A stretch of DNA of 48,411 nt from Pseudomonadota bacterium (lineage in GTDB: Bacteria; Pseudomonadota; Gammaproteobacteria; Steroidobacterales; Steroidobacteraceae). Positions 1 through 8,514 of this stretch are shown piece by piece. The stretch lies in assembly GCA_025355105.1 (NCBI GenBank), contig JANYAE010000044.1:1-48411 (forward strand), given 5' to 3'. The notes below the pieces were generated by a model that worked only from the letters and a program-made list of their open reading frames with translations, did no database searches and had not been told where the DNA came from. Position 1 is the first letter of the stretch. Each line of letters opens with the position of its first letter. Position numbers and translations under genes: made by a program.

Positions 1-87
1 CACGGCGGCGGCGACCGGCGGCGGCGTGCGCGAGCAGCCGGCAGCCAGGCACGCGAGGATCAGCAGCAGCAGGACGGTCCGGTACAC
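1..87 (-). CDS. Lipoprotein, N-terminal fragment (runs off window edge)
   Basis: Reading the minus strand from a GTG at 87–85, the frame stays open to base 1 (29 codons). It encodes a typical lipoprotein signal peptide: a short Arg-containing start, a Leu-rich core and a lipobox ending LAAGC, followed by a Pro/Ala stretch. A GGAGAA ribosome-binding sequence lies about 8 bases upstream. The mature protein is outside the window, so no function can be given. It is divergent from the DUF502 gene, and bases 88–159 would hold both promoters. Confidence 0.6.
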   Translation of the reverse strand, partial: MYRTVLLLLILACLAAGCSRTPPPVAAAV

Positions 88-159
88 CTACGGTTCTCCG
101 CTCGGGGTCATCGCGTGTCAAACTAGCATTGCCTGAGCCGACTGTCCCAGCGACACCCC

Positions 160-795
160 ATGAAAAGTCTCACGACCATCCTGATGAAGGGCCTCGCGGC
201 CGTGCTGCCGATCGGCCTCACGCTGTACGCCGTGTGGTGGCTGGCGCGCACCGCCGAGGGCCTGATGCGCGGCGCGATCACGCTGTTCGTGCCGCCGGAG
301 CACTACTGGCCCGGCATGGGCATCCTCGCCGGACTGCTGCTGCTGTTCGTCGTCGGCTCGCTGGTCAACGCCTACATGGTGCGCCGCGCGATCGCGGTGT
401 GGGAAGAGTTCCTCGGCCGCATCCCGCTGGTCAAGACGGTCTACAGCGCGGTCCGCGACGTCACGCGGCTGCTGCCCTCCGGCGAGGGCCGGCGTGACCT
501 GCAGAGCGTGGTCGTCTGGCGGGTCGGCGAGGCGCGTCTGCTCGGCTTCGTGACGCGCGAGCACCTGCCGGAGCTCGACAAGCTGGTCGGCGGCGCCGAC
601 CTCGTCGCGGTCTACTTCCCGCTGAGCTACATGCTCGGCGGCGTCACCGTCTACCTGCCGAAGGCCGCGGTCGAGCACATCGACATGCCGGTCGAGGCGG
701 CGATGCGCATGGCGCTGACCGGCGGCATGGCGACCGCGGCGGTCGGCACCGACGCCGCGGCGCCCGCGTCGCGACCGGCGCGGCCGCCCGGCTAG
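160..795 (+). CDS. DUF502 family integral membrane protein
   Basis: A 211-residue protein with the features of the DUF502 family: a short N-terminal amphipathic segment, one hydrophobic helix (about residues 10–30), a second long one (about 50–72, rich in Leu/Val), then the family-typical IPLVKTVYSAVRDV stretch and a soluble C-terminal half. The tail (from about 185) is Ala/Pro-rich low-complexity sequence. DUF502 proteins are inner-membrane proteins of unestablished function in proteobacteria. The gene stands alone; the next gene (SYLF protein) converges on it with only 8 bases between stop codons. Confidence 0.85.
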   Translation: MKSLTTILMKGLAAVLPIGLTLYAVWWLARTAEGLMRGAITLFVPPEHYWPGMGILAGLLLLFVVGSLVNAYMVRRAIAVWEEFLGRIPLVKTVYSAVRDVTRLLPSGEGRRDLQSVVVWRVGEARLLGFVTREHLPELDKLVGGADLVAVYFPLSYMLGGVTVYLPKAAVEHIDMPVEAAMRMALTGGMATAAVGTDAAAPASRPARPPG

Positions 796-803
796 CGTCG
801 CGC

Positions 804-1349
804 TCAGCGCTTGAGGCGCGTGATCTTCGAGCCCTCGAGGGTCAGGTTGTACATCAGACCCTTGTTCGAGAACACGAAGCCGACGATTGGCTTGCGGATC
901 GTCTCGGTGTCGAGCGCGCCGCCCACGCCGAGCGTCGCGATCGCGACCGAGCCATCGACGCCGGCCTTCCAGCCGTCGCTGTCGCGGAAGCGCTTCAGCG
1001 CCTCGTCGGTCATGAATAGGATCGCGACCGACTCTTCCTGCAGGCCGAGCTGAAAGCCGATCGAGGCGGAGGCGATGTTGTAGTACTCGACCGGCCGGCC
1101 GCCGGTCAGCAGCGATCCCTCGCCGTACTCGCCGCCGATGCCGACGCCGCCCTTGATGATGCGTGGGAACACCAGCATGCCGCGCGCGCGGCCGGCAAGT
1201 TCCTTGGCGGCGGTCGAGGTCTTGTAGAGGTTCTCGACCGCCTCGCGCACGCGGGCGTCGATCTCTTCCTTGGAGGCCGCGCGCCCTGCAGGCGGCGCGA
1301 GCAACAGCAGCGCGGCGGCGAGAACGAGTGGCAGTCTGGCGAGCGTCAT
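804..1349 (-). CDS. SYLF-domain (YSC84/DUF500) secreted lipid-binding-like protein
   Basis: The ATG at 1349 is chosen because GGAG lies about 7 bases upstream; a longer in-frame start at 1382 adds only 11 residues. The 181-residue product has a signal peptide (a run of Leu/Ala, then AASKEE). It continues through the whole SYLF domain: RGMLVFPRIIKGGVGIGGEYGEG, an ASIGFQLG segment, SVAILFMTDEALKRF and a C-terminal SNKGLMYNLTLEGSKI. In eukaryotic members this domain binds phosphoinositides. In bacteria it is a periplasmic protein of unknown ligand. Confidence 0.85.
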   Translation of the reverse strand: MTLARLPLVLAAALLLLAPPAGRAASKEEIDARVREAVENLYKTSTAAKELAGRARGMLVFPRIIKGGVGIGGEYGEGSLLTGGRPVEYYNIASASIGFQLGLQEESVAILFMTDEALKRFRDSDGWKAGVDGSVAIATLGVGGALDTETIRKPIVGFVFSNKGLMYNLTLEGSKITRLKR

Positions 1350-1420
1350 GGCGGCACTCCGGGCAGTCGCAGGGGCGCGCATCTTAGCGCCGGCGTGGCC
1401 GGCTCCGCCAACCGCCTGGT

Positions 1421-1876
1421 TCAGGCGGTGGCCATGCGCAGGCGATTGCGCCGGTAGGCCACTTCGACGTGTCGGATGCCGGACGTGCGGCGCGCCACGG
1501 TGCGGATCTGCTGCATCAGCCGCTGCAGCACGCGCTCGGCCGAATATGGGCCGCCGAAGGCATAGTCAGCGGCGACGCCGACGTGCACGACCGTGATGCG
1601 CTCGAAGCTGTCGCGGACGTAGACGACGACGCCGACCGGGCGCGCGCGTCCGTCCTCCTCGTGCACGGCGAACAGGGTCTGCACTTCCGGGATGCCCGCG
1701 ACCTGCACCTGCAGCCAGCCGCGGTCGTCGATCAGCTCCGGCAGGCCGTAGCGCTCGATCGTTGCCTCGATCTCCTGCCGGATGCGGTGCTGCCCGGAAT
1801 TGAAGAACAGCAACGCCTCCAGCTGCCCTCGCATCGTGGCAGGCAGGCGTGACTTCACCGCAATCCGGTACGACAT
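1421..1876 (-). CDS. Hypothetical protein, possibly a diverged GNAT fold
   Basis: A 151-residue soluble protein starting MSYRIAV; the ATG at 1876 has a G-rich stretch (GGGGGT) about 9 bases upstream, and a TTG 21 bases earlier is the alternative. The middle (residues about 75–125) alternates beta-strand-like hydrophobic runs (PVGVVVYVRD, ITVVHVGVA) with an acidic loop and ends in a helix. That order resembles an acetyltransferase core, but I see no clear acetyl-CoA motif, so the GNAT idea is speculative. The C-terminus is Arg-rich. AT-rich promoter-like sequence lies just upstream. Confidence 0.6.
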   Translation of the reverse strand: MSYRIAVKSRLPATMRGQLEALLFFNSGQHRIRQEIEATIERYGLPELIDDRGWLQVQVAGIPEVQTLFAVHEEDGRARPVGVVVYVRDSFERITVVHVGVAADYAFGGPYSAERVLQRLMQQIRTVARRTSGIRHVEVAYRRNRLRMATA

Positions 1877-2283
1877 CCGCGCAACCCCCGTCCGCAAGCT
1901 TTGTAATTAGACATAATACCAAGCCGGTGCGAGGGCACGGCACGGTTCCCGTCGGACGGCATCCTGCGCTGTCGACGCGCGTCTGTCGAGAGCGACGCTT
2001 TCCTCGGTTCCGTAAAATGGAACTATAATCAATGACTTAAGCGCTGCTTTTTGGCAACATACGGGTTTTACCCTAGTCGAGGATCGGAGGACAAGCCCCG
2101 GCATCGCTTGGATTTTTGACCGATTTCACAGGGTTAGTCCGGCAAACCGTTAACTGTCTCCACCCTGCAACGGTCTGAGTCCCGAAGGATGCAGCCTGGG
2201 GCGGAGGCAGTCAGGCCGAAAGAGCCGGGCGTCACCGCGAGACTGGCCTGGCGGCGTGAAACCCGCCGGACGTAGGACCACGC
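1877..2283. other. Intergenic region with AT-rich promoter-like stretches
   Basis: A 407-base divergent spacer. It contains a short inverted repeat GTTCC-N7-GGAAC followed by CTATAATC (about 2013–2033), which reads like a plus-strand -10 region next to a small hairpin. A second AT-rich patch at 1901–1920 would serve the minus-strand gene. I tested the CACAGGG…GGCAAACC words near 2128–2150 against the c-di-GMP (GEMM) riboswitch pattern and did not find the rest of the motif. No gene is supported here. Confidence 0.4.
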
Positions 2284-3246
2284 ATGAGCATCACTCGCGC
2301 CCGACGCGCGCCGCCTGCCGCGGCAATCAGACCCGTGCCGCCTCCGGCGCGCGCGCCGCAGGTCATTGTCGTCACGCACGACGCGGAGCTCGAGTGCGCG
2401 CTGCGCGCCGCCTCGCCGTCGACATCGATGATGATCGCGACCACGCCGGCCGCGCTCGCTGACCTGCTGATGACCGGCCGCGCCGGCGCGCTCGTGCTCG
2501 ACCTCGGCGCGCTCGACTCGGCGGCGCTCACCGTCGCGCGACATCTGGCCGAGCAGTTCCCGGACGTGCCGCTCGTGGCGGTCGGTTTTCGCGAGGACGA
2601 GGCGCGCCTCGCCGGCCTGATCTCGCGCGGTCTCATCTATCGCTTCCTGCATCGCCCGGTGTCGGCGGCCCGCGCCCGCACCTTCATCGAGGCGGCGCTG
2701 CGGCGCTCGGCTGAGTTCGCTGCGGGCCAGCGCTCGCCACCCGCGCCGGCCGCGAAGCGCACCGCAACGCGCTCGCACCCGCTGCTGGCGCTGGCCGCGG
2801 CCGGCGCCACCGCAGCGCTCGCTCTCGGCTTCTGGCTGGCGCTGCGCCCGCCACCGACCTCACCGTCGGCCGCGCCGCGGCAGGTCGTTGCGATCGCGGT
2901 CGCGCCTGCGGCCGAAGCGGCGCCGGTCGCGGCGGCGGTGCCGCCGACGCCGACGCCGGCGACGACGATTGAGACCCTGACTCAGCCGGCGCCGGCTGCG
3001 GTGGCGAGGGCCCTCACGTCGTTTCCGAGCAGCGAGGCAGCGCCGCGCGCCGAGCCCGCAGCGCCGGATTCGGCCCTGCCGCCGGTGACCCTCGCCGTGA
3101 CCGCAGAGGAAGCCCGCGGCAGCGGCGCGCAGACCGCGGCAGACGCTGCACCGCCGGCTAGCGCAGCGCCCACGCCAGCTGAGGCGGCCGCGTCCGCCGC
3201 GCCGGAGCCGCAGGCAGCCGAGCGCACGCCGCCGGACGGCGGCTGA
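2284..3246 (+). CDS. Membrane protein with a degenerate response-regulator receiver domain
   Basis: 320 residues in three parts. Residues about 25–145 follow the receiver-domain order (VIVVTHD, GALVLDLGALD, VPLVAVGF, then YRFLHRPVS). The acidic pair at the start is reduced to THD, the Thr/Ser position is a Gly and the conserved Lys before Pro is Arg, so normal phosphorylation chemistry is doubtful. Residues about 165–188 form a single transmembrane helix. The last 130 residues are an Ala/Pro/Glu-rich, probably disordered tail that would sit on the other side of the membrane. An AGGA lies about 7 bases before the ATG. Partner and role are unknown. Confidence 0.6.
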   Translation: MSITRARRAPPAAAIRPVPPPARAPQVIVVTHDAELECALRAASPSTSMMIATTPAALADLLMTGRAGALVLDLGALDSAALTVARHLAEQFPDVPLVAVGFREDEARLAGLISRGLIYRFLHRPVSAARARTFIEAALRRSAEFAAGQRSPPAPAAKRTATRSHPLLALAAAGATAALALGFWLALRPPPTSPSAAPRQVVAIAVAPAAEAAPVAAAVPPTPTPATTIETLTQPAPAAVARALTSFPSSEAAPRAEPAAPDSALPPVTLAVTAEEARGSGAQTAADAAPPASAAPTPAEAAASAAPEPQAAERTPPDGG

Positions 3247-3318
3247 CGGTTGACCGCATGACGCGGGTCCGGCGGCGCGCTAGGCTCGCGGACTTCCAGA
3301 GGGAACGGAGCGCTCGCC

Positions 3319-3768
3319 ATGCGACTTGAGGTCAACGGCAAGATCCACGAGCTCGACGCGCCGCCGGACATGCCCCTGCTGTGGGCGCTTCGCGACCTGC
3401 TGTCGCTGACCGGCACCAAATTCGGCTGCGGCGCGGCCTTGTGCGGCGCCTGCACCGTGCACGTCGACGGCGAGCCGACGCGCTCGTGCGTGCTGCCGCT
3501 GTCGGCGCTCGCCGGCAAGAAGATCACGACCATCGAGGGCGTCGGCGCGACGCCGCTCGGCAAGAAGGTCCAGGACGCCTGGGTGGCGGAGGACGTGCCG
3601 CAGTGCGGCTATTGCCAGTCAGGGCAGATCATGTCGGCGATCGCGCTGCTCGGCGCCAAGCCGCAGCCGTCCGACGAGGACATCAGCACCGCGCTCAACG
3701 GCAACCTCTGCCGCTGCGGCACCTACAACCGGATCCGCAAGGCGATCCACCGCGCGGCCGGCAGCTGA
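3319..3768 (+). CDS. (2Fe-2S)-binding subunit of a xanthine-oxidase-family hydroxylase (IorA-like)
   Basis: 149 residues, the usual length for the small iron–sulfur subunit of isoquinoline/aldehyde/CO dehydrogenase-type molybdenum hydroxylases. The plant-type cluster ligands are Cys37, Cys42, Cys45 and Cys57. The second cluster is ligated by Cys96/Cys99 (QCGYCQSG) and Cys131/Cys133 (LCRCGTY). It would pass electrons from a molybdopterin large subunit to an acceptor. No large subunit or FAD subunit is present next to it: the following gene is a GST on the other strand, so this subunit is an orphan here. Confidence 0.9.
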   Translation: MRLEVNGKIHELDAPPDMPLLWALRDLLSLTGTKFGCGAALCGACTVHVDGEPTRSCVLPLSALAGKKITTIEGVGATPLGKKVQDAWVAEDVPQCGYCQSGQIMSAIALLGAKPQPSDEDISTALNGNLCRCGTYNRIRKAIHRAAGS

Positions 3769-3870
3769 ACGGGCTCACCCGGCGGTGGCGACCGGGCGCA
3801 GCTTCCGGCAGGCGGCCCGCATCCTCGTCGCCACGCGCCACGGCGGCCGCGAAGCCGGGCGGCATGGCGC

Positions 3871-4476
3871 TCAACGCAGCTTCTCCGCGGCACGCGCCGC
3901 GGCAACCGCCGGCCGCGCGCCGATGCGCGCGCGATAGGCGGCGAGCAGCGGCCAGCGGCCGAGCTCGACGCCGGCAGGCTCGGTCCAGCGCAGTACCGTG
4001 TAGAGATAGGCATCCGCGACCGTGAACGCCGCCCCCAGCAGATAGTCGCGGCCTGCGAGCGCGCGCTCGGTGAAGTCGAGGCGCTTCGCGATCCTCTGGC
4101 GCGCTGCCTCGCGCTCGGGCTCCGCCGCCGCACGGTCGAGCGCCGGCCCGAAGGGCTTGTGCAGCTCCGCGTTGATGAAGCTGAGCCACTCCTGCAGCCT
4201 GGCGCGCTCGAGCGTGCCGCACGGCGGCGCGAGCCCTGCGGCCGGCACGCGATCGGCGAGGTACTGCAGGATCGCCGGGCCCTCGGTCAGCAGACCGCCG
4301 CCGTCGAGCTCGAGCGCCGGCACGTAGCCCTTCGGGTTGATCGTGTTGAAGTCGACGCCGGCACGCGTCAGCTTGCGTGCGAGGCTCACGGACTCGGTCT
4401 CGAACGGCAGCCCGAGCTCGTGCAGCACGATGTGCGAGGCGAGCGAACAGGCGCCCGGTGCGTAGTAGAGCTTCAT
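3871..4476 (-). CDS. Glutathione S-transferase, beta-class-like
   Basis: 201 residues with the thioredoxin-like N-domain start MKLYYAPGACSL. The Cys at position 10 is the mixed-disulfide cysteine of bacterial beta-class GSTs. The GSH-site strand (NPKGYVPAL) and the TEGPAILQYLADR helix follow. The C-terminal all-helical domain includes the LSFINAELHKPF and FTVADAYLYTVLRW segments. It conjugates or reduces with glutathione in the cytoplasm; the substrate is unknown. Its ATG overlaps the stop of the oligopeptidase B gene upstream by 4 bases (ATGA), so the two are probably co-translated. Confidence 0.88.
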   Translation of the reverse strand: MKLYYAPGACSLASHIVLHELGLPFETESVSLARKLTRAGVDFNTINPKGYVPALELDGGGLLTEGPAILQYLADRVPAAGLAPPCGTLERARLQEWLSFINAELHKPFGPALDRAAAEPEREAARQRIAKRLDFTERALAGRDYLLGAAFTVADAYLYTVLRWTEPAGVELGRWPLLAAYRARIGARPAVAAARAAEKLR

Positions 4477-6554
4477 GGCACTGCGCCGTCAGCTGCGCCG
4501 GCGAGGCCGACCTGGTCGAGCAGGAACGCGAACTCCTCGGCGATCTCGCGGTAGCGCTCGAAGCGACCCGAGCGGCCGCCGTGTCCTGCCTCGAGATTAG
4601 TGCGGAACACGAGCGCGCGCTCGTCGGTCTTCATCGCGCGCAGCCGCGCGACCCACTTGGCCGGCTCCCAGTACTGCACTTGGCTGTCGTGAAAGCCGGT
4701 GGTCACGAGCATCGCCGGATAGTCGTGGCGGCCGACGTTGTCGTACGGCGAGTACGACAGCATGTAGTCGTAGGTGGCGCGGTCGGTGGCGGGGTTGCCC
4801 CACTCGTCGTACTCGTTGGTCGTCAGCGGGATCGACTCGTCGAGCATGGTCGTGACGATGTCGACGAACGGCACGTGCGCGGCGAGCGCCCGGTAGTCGT
4901 CCGGCGCGAGGTTGGCCACGGCGCCGATCAGCAGCCCACCGGCGCTGCCGCCCGTCGCACAGACGCGCGCGCCATCGACGTAGCGCTCGCGCACCAGGAA
5001 GCGCGTCACGTCGATGAAGTCGCAGAAGCTGTTCTTCTTGTTGAGCAGGCGGCCGCCGTCGTACCAACCGCGGCCGAGCTCCTGCCCGCCGCGCACGTGC
5101 GCGAGCGCGAATACGAAGCCGCGATCGACCAGCGAGAACACCGTCGAGCGGAACGACGGGTCCTGCGACAGCCCGTAGGCGCCGTAGGCGTACTGGTAGA
5201 GCGGCGCCGTGCCGTCGCGCGCGCTGTCCTTGCGGGACAGCAGCGAGACCGGCACGCGCGCGCCGTCACGCGCCTCGGCGTGGACGAACGCCGTCGCGTA
5301 GCGCTCGGGGTCGAAGCCGCCGAGCACCGGGTCGCGCTTCAGCAGCACGCGCGCGCCGCTCGCCATGTCGTAGTCGTAGGTGGTCGCGGGGGTGGTCAGC
5401 GACGAGTACACGTAGCGCAACGTGGTGGTGTTGACCTCTTCGTTGGCGCCGAGCGACATCGTATAGGCCGGCTCGTCGGCGTCGATCAGGAACTCGCGCG
5501 TGCCGTCCCAGGAACGCACGCGCAGCTTGCGCAGGCCCTGCGAGCGCTCCGCCACCGCGAGGTAGTCGCGGAACGCGTCGAAGCCCGAGACGAACGCGTC
5601 CGCTCGGGCCGGGACCTCGTCGCGCCACGCGCCTCGCTCGGCGACCGCCGCGAACGGCACCGAGACGATGCGGAAGTTGGGCGCCGCGAAGTTGCTGCGC
5701 AGCACGAAGCGGTCGCCGATGTCGTCGAGCTGGTACTCGTGGTCACGCTCGCGCGGCAGCGCCACGCGAAACGCGAGCGCCGGGTCTCCGGCGGCGGCGT
5801 AGCGGTACTCGGAGGACACCGTGCTCTGCAGCACGATGTAGAGGAATCGGCCGGTCTTGCCACGGTAGACGCCGAGGTAGTAGCTCGAGTCCGCTTCCTC
5901 GTAGACCAGCGTGTCGGACGCCACCGGCGTGCCCAGGACGTGGCGCATCACGCGGTAGCCGAGCAGCGTCTCCGGGTCCTTGGCGACGTACAGCAGCGTC
6001 CGGCAGTCGTCGGCCCAGGCGAGATCAGCCTCGATGTTCTCGATCTGCTCCTCGTAGCGTGCGCCGCCGCCGAGGTCGCGAAAGCGCAGCGTGAACTGCC
6101 GCCGGCCGACGCTGTCCTCGGCGACCGCGAGGATCTGGTTGTCAGGGCTGACCTCGAAGCCGCCGAGCTCGTAGTAGTCGCGCCCCTCGGCCTCGCGGTT
6201 GGCGTCGACCAGGACTTGCTCGGGCGCGTCCGGTCGCGGCCCGCGGCGCGCGTACACCGGGTACTGGCGGCCGGTCTCGTAGCGCGAGTAGTACCAGTAG
6301 CCGTTGTCGAGCGCCGGCACGGTCGAATCGTCCTGCTTCAGGCGCCCGATCATCTCGGCGTACAGGCGCTGCTCGAGCGGCTTGAGGTGCCGGAGCATGT
6401 GCTCGCAGTAGGCGTTCTCGGCCTCGAGGTAGGCAAGGACGCCGGGATCGGCGCGCGCGTCGTCGCGCATCCAGTAGAACGGGTCGCTGCGGGCTCCGAA
6501 CGGCGACTGGACGTCGGTCGGATGCAGCGGGGCGTGCGGCACCTCGCGGGACAT
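4473..6554 (-). CDS. ptrB: Oligopeptidase B (S9A prolyl-oligopeptidase family)
   Basis: 693 residues, normal for oligopeptidase B. The N-terminus carries the family's DPFYWMRDDAR signature, followed by a seven-bladed propeller. The C-terminal alpha/beta-hydrolase domain has the nucleophile elbow ATGGSAGGL (Ser537), the TGFHDSQVQYWEPAKW segment with the acid residue, and the catalytic His in GHGGRSGR. The enzyme cleaves short peptides after Arg/Lys and acts in the cytoplasm. There is no signal peptide. It is transcribed with the downstream GST and is divergent from the MalM-like gene, with 65 bases between starts. Confidence 0.92.
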   Translation of the reverse strand: MSREVPHAPLHPTDVQSPFGARSDPFYWMRDDARADPGVLAYLEAENAYCEHMLRHLKPLEQRLYAEMIGRLKQDDSTVPALDNGYWYYSRYETGRQYPVYARRGPRPDAPEQVLVDANREAEGRDYYELGGFEVSPDNQILAVAEDSVGRRQFTLRFRDLGGGARYEEQIENIEADLAWADDCRTLLYVAKDPETLLGYRVMRHVLGTPVASDTLVYEEADSSYYLGVYRGKTGRFLYIVLQSTVSSEYRYAAAGDPALAFRVALPRERDHEYQLDDIGDRFVLRSNFAAPNFRIVSVPFAAVAERGAWRDEVPARADAFVSGFDAFRDYLAVAERSQGLRKLRVRSWDGTREFLIDADEPAYTMSLGANEEVNTTTLRYVYSSLTTPATTYDYDMASGARVLLKRDPVLGGFDPERYATAFVHAEARDGARVPVSLLSRKDSARDGTAPLYQYAYGAYGLSQDPSFRSTVFSLVDRGFVFALAHVRGGQELGRGWYDGGRLLNKKNSFCDFIDVTRFLVRERYVDGARVCATGGSAGGLLIGAVANLAPDDYRALAAHVPFVDIVTTMLDESIPLTTNEYDEWGNPATDRATYDYMLSYSPYDNVGRHDYPAMLVTTGFHDSQVQYWEPAKWVARLRAMKTDERALVFRTNLEAGHGGRSGRFERYREIAEEFAFLLDQVGLAGAADGAVP

Positions 6555-6619
6555 CGGTTCGCGGGCCTGGGGGTCCGGGGGGCGGTCATGGTACTCGACC
6601 GGGGCGGCAGCGGGCCGCC

Positions 6620-7306
6620 ATGCTAGCCTTCCCGGCCATGATCCCCGCTTGCCCTGCCGCCTGGCTGCCGCGCTCGCTCCTCGGCCTCGTCGCGCTCACC
6701 GTCGCCATGACGGCCGGCGCGGTCGGCGCGACCGGACCTGGCCCGGCCACCGCGGCCACCGACCCGGCGCAGTTTCGCTACGAGACGCTGCCGGCCGACG
6801 GCGCGCTTGACTTCTCGATCGACGCGCACAGCCCGAGCTTCGAGTTCCAGTCCGGCCGGAGCGCCTACCGCGCCTTCCGCCTGCCGGACGGCGGACCGTT
6901 CTACGTGGACGTCCGCAGCTTCCTCGAGGGCCCGCCGCAGCCGTCCAGCGCGCGCGTGTTCTATCCGGTGGTCGCGGTGCTGACCGATGACTTCCTGGTG
7001 TCGCGCTCGACGGAACTTGAGCTGCTGCGATTTGACCTGCCGACGCAGGAGGCCACGGCCGCGCCGGCCTACCGCGTCTCGCTCGGCGTCGACCCGAGCC
7101 ACACGCGCGAGCGCTATCTCGTGGTCTTCACGCCGGCACAGCTGCTCGCGCCGCGCCAGCTGCCGCCGGTGTCGACGCAGGAGACTGCGGCCGAGGCCGC
7201 GCACCTTGCCTTTCTCGGCGCGGCGTCCCACGGCAGCTTGCGCATCAGCGTCCGGCGCGGCGAGGCCGCGCCGCCGGCAACGCCGACGGCGCCTGAGTCG
7301 CGCTGA
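6620..7306 (+). CDS. MalM-like periplasmic protein
   Basis: 228 residues with an N-terminal signal peptide (Leu/Val/Ala-rich region to about residue 35). The body resembles MalM of the maltose operon: LDFSIDAHSPSFEFQSGRSAYRAFRLP, a FYPVVAVLTDDFLVSRS strand pair and a YLVVFTPAQLL segment. MalM proteins are small periplasmic proteins of uncertain role. No maltose gene lies near, so the family link does not imply maltose use here. The start is uncertain: ATGs at 6620 and 6638 are both possible and neither has a strong ribosome-binding site. Confidence 0.7.
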   Translation: MLAFPAMIPACPAAWLPRSLLGLVALTVAMTAGAVGATGPGPATAATDPAQFRYETLPADGALDFSIDAHSPSFEFQSGRSAYRAFRLPDGGPFYVDVRSFLEGPPQPSSARVFYPVVAVLTDDFLVSRSTELELLRFDLPTQEATAAPAYRVSLGVDPSHTRERYLVVFTPAQLLAPRQLPPVSTQETAAEAAHLAFLGAASHGSLRISVRRGEAAPPATPTAPESR

Positions 7307-8293
7307 TCAGGGCTCACGCCGCTCGCGCTCGGCCTTGAGCGCCGCGGCGCGGCGCCGCTGCCGCGGCAATTTCCACCACAGCTCGTAACCGACGAACAGA
7401 CTGATCGCCACCAGGAACGGCACCGCCTCGAGCACGAAGCGGTAGACCATGACGCCGGCCAGCAGCGCGGCCTGCGGAATCGACGGCAGCAGGCTCACCA
7501 GCATCGCCTCGAGCACCACGAGTCCCGCCGGCACGCTGCTCGCGAGCGCGGCGAGGATCGACAGCACGTAGACGCCGAGGAAGACGACGAACGACAGGCC
7601 CGGGATCGGCGGCAGCATCAGGTACAGGATGCCGGCGCCGCAGCACACTTCGATAATGCCGACGCAGTACTGCACCGCCGTCAGGTCGGGCGGCGGCAGG
7701 GTCAGCCGGAAGCGGCCGAACGCGAGCGGCGTGCGACGCGTCGCGATCAGCAGCAGGTACGCCGCATGCAGGCCGAGCAGCGCGAGTCCGGTGCCGCGCG
7801 CGAGCGCCGCGGAGACGTGCAGGAGGCTTCCGGCCGCCTCGCTCTGCAGCACCAGCGACACGCCGAGCAGCAGACCGAGCCCTGCCGGATAGGGGATCGC
7901 GGCCAGCAGCGCGATCTTGCCAATGTCGAGCGGCGGCAGGTGCACCGCGGAGTAGATGCGGTAGCGGATCGCGCCGCCGGACACCGCGCCCCAGCCGATC
8001 GCGTGGCCGATCGGCGCAGCGAGCAGCGCCGCGAGCACCGCGCGCCGCGGGCTCGCGCCGCCCTCGACGAAGCGCACGACGATAGCCTCGTAAATGGCGA
8101 GCGCCGTGTACAGCGTCGTCACCAGCAGCGCGCTGATGACGATGTTGCCGAGCGGAATCGCGCGTTGCGCCGTCAGCACGTCGGCGAGCTTGACGTGGTG
8201 CAGCGTGCTGTAGAGCGCGCGCGCCGCCATGGCGACGATCGCCGCCGAGAGCGCGATCGGCAGCAGGCGCCGCAGCAAGGGGTGGAGCGGCAC
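7307..8293 (-). CDS. YbhN/UPF0104-type multi-spanning membrane protein (lysylphosphatidylglycerol-synthase TM domain)
   Basis: The GTG at 8293 is chosen because the frame further upstream runs through the KTSC gene and codes for Arg-rich non-protein-like sequence. The 328-residue product has about eight hydrophobic helices and no soluble domain. It carries family-like segments such as IGHAIGWGAVSGGAIRYRIYSAV and GVMVYRFVLEAVPFLVAI. Proteins of this group resemble the flippase half of MprF; in Gram-negatives the transported lipid is mostly unknown. The start lies 9 bases after the KTSC stop, so the two are likely one transcript. Confidence 0.8.
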   Translation of the reverse strand: MPLHPLLRRLLPIALSAAIVAMAARALYSTLHHVKLADVLTAQRAIPLGNIVISALLVTTLYTALAIYEAIVVRFVEGGASPRRAVLAALLAAPIGHAIGWGAVSGGAIRYRIYSAVHLPPLDIGKIALLAAIPYPAGLGLLLGVSLVLQSEAAGSLLHVSAALARGTGLALLGLHAAYLLLIATRRTPLAFGRFRLTLPPPDLTAVQYCVGIIEVCCGAGILYLMLPPIPGLSFVVFLGVYVLSILAALASSVPAGLVVLEAMLVSLLPSIPQAALLAGVMVYRFVLEAVPFLVAISLFVGYELWWKLPRQRRRAAALKAERERREP

Positions 8294-8301
8294 CGGGCGA
8301 C

Positions 8302-8514
8302 TCAGCGGATGCGCCGCTCGGAGTAGTTCTCTTCGATGTTGTCGCGGAAGTAACTCCACATCGAGGAGGACGTCGACAGTCGCCGCCAGACTTCCGAGGA
8401 GACCCCGGAGTACTCCACCAGCGCGCCGCCGGCGAGCTCGACGCGCAGCGCGCGGTTCGACTCGTCGTAGCCGATCGCGCGCAGGTTGCCCGCACTGACC
8501 GTTTTCATCTCCAT
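8302..8514 (-). CDS. KTSC-domain small protein
   Basis: 70 residues almost entirely made of a KTSC domain: SxxxxAIGYDESNRALRVEL, then GALVEYSGVSSEVWRRL, and an SMWSYFRDNIEENYSERRI end. Here the conserved K/T/S/C region reads KTVSAGNL, so the eponymous Lys-Thr-Ser are partly kept. The domain is found alone or fused to nucleic-acid-related proteins, and its role is not established. The gene overlaps the 3' end of the broken lipoprotein gene by 10 bases and leads into the YbhN-type gene. Confidence 0.8.
   Translation of the reverse strand: MEMKTVSAGNLRAIGYDESNRALRVELAGGALVEYSGVSSEVWRRLSTSSSMWSYFRDNIEENYSERRIR

Noticed and set aside
2128..2200. Possible c-di-GMP (GEMM) riboswitch upstream of the receiver-like gene
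   Set aside because: CACAGGG and GGCAAACC occur, but the second stem, the GACGCAAAGCC-like tract and the receptor loop are missing.
4377..6626. Long plus-strand open frame opposite the oligopeptidase B gene
   Set aside because: Arg/Val/His/Glu-rich composition with no domain; it is the complementary-strand shadow of a clearly recognisable oligopeptidase B. Similar long shadows at 13815–15389, 16540–17937 and 39669–41960 were rejected for the same reason.
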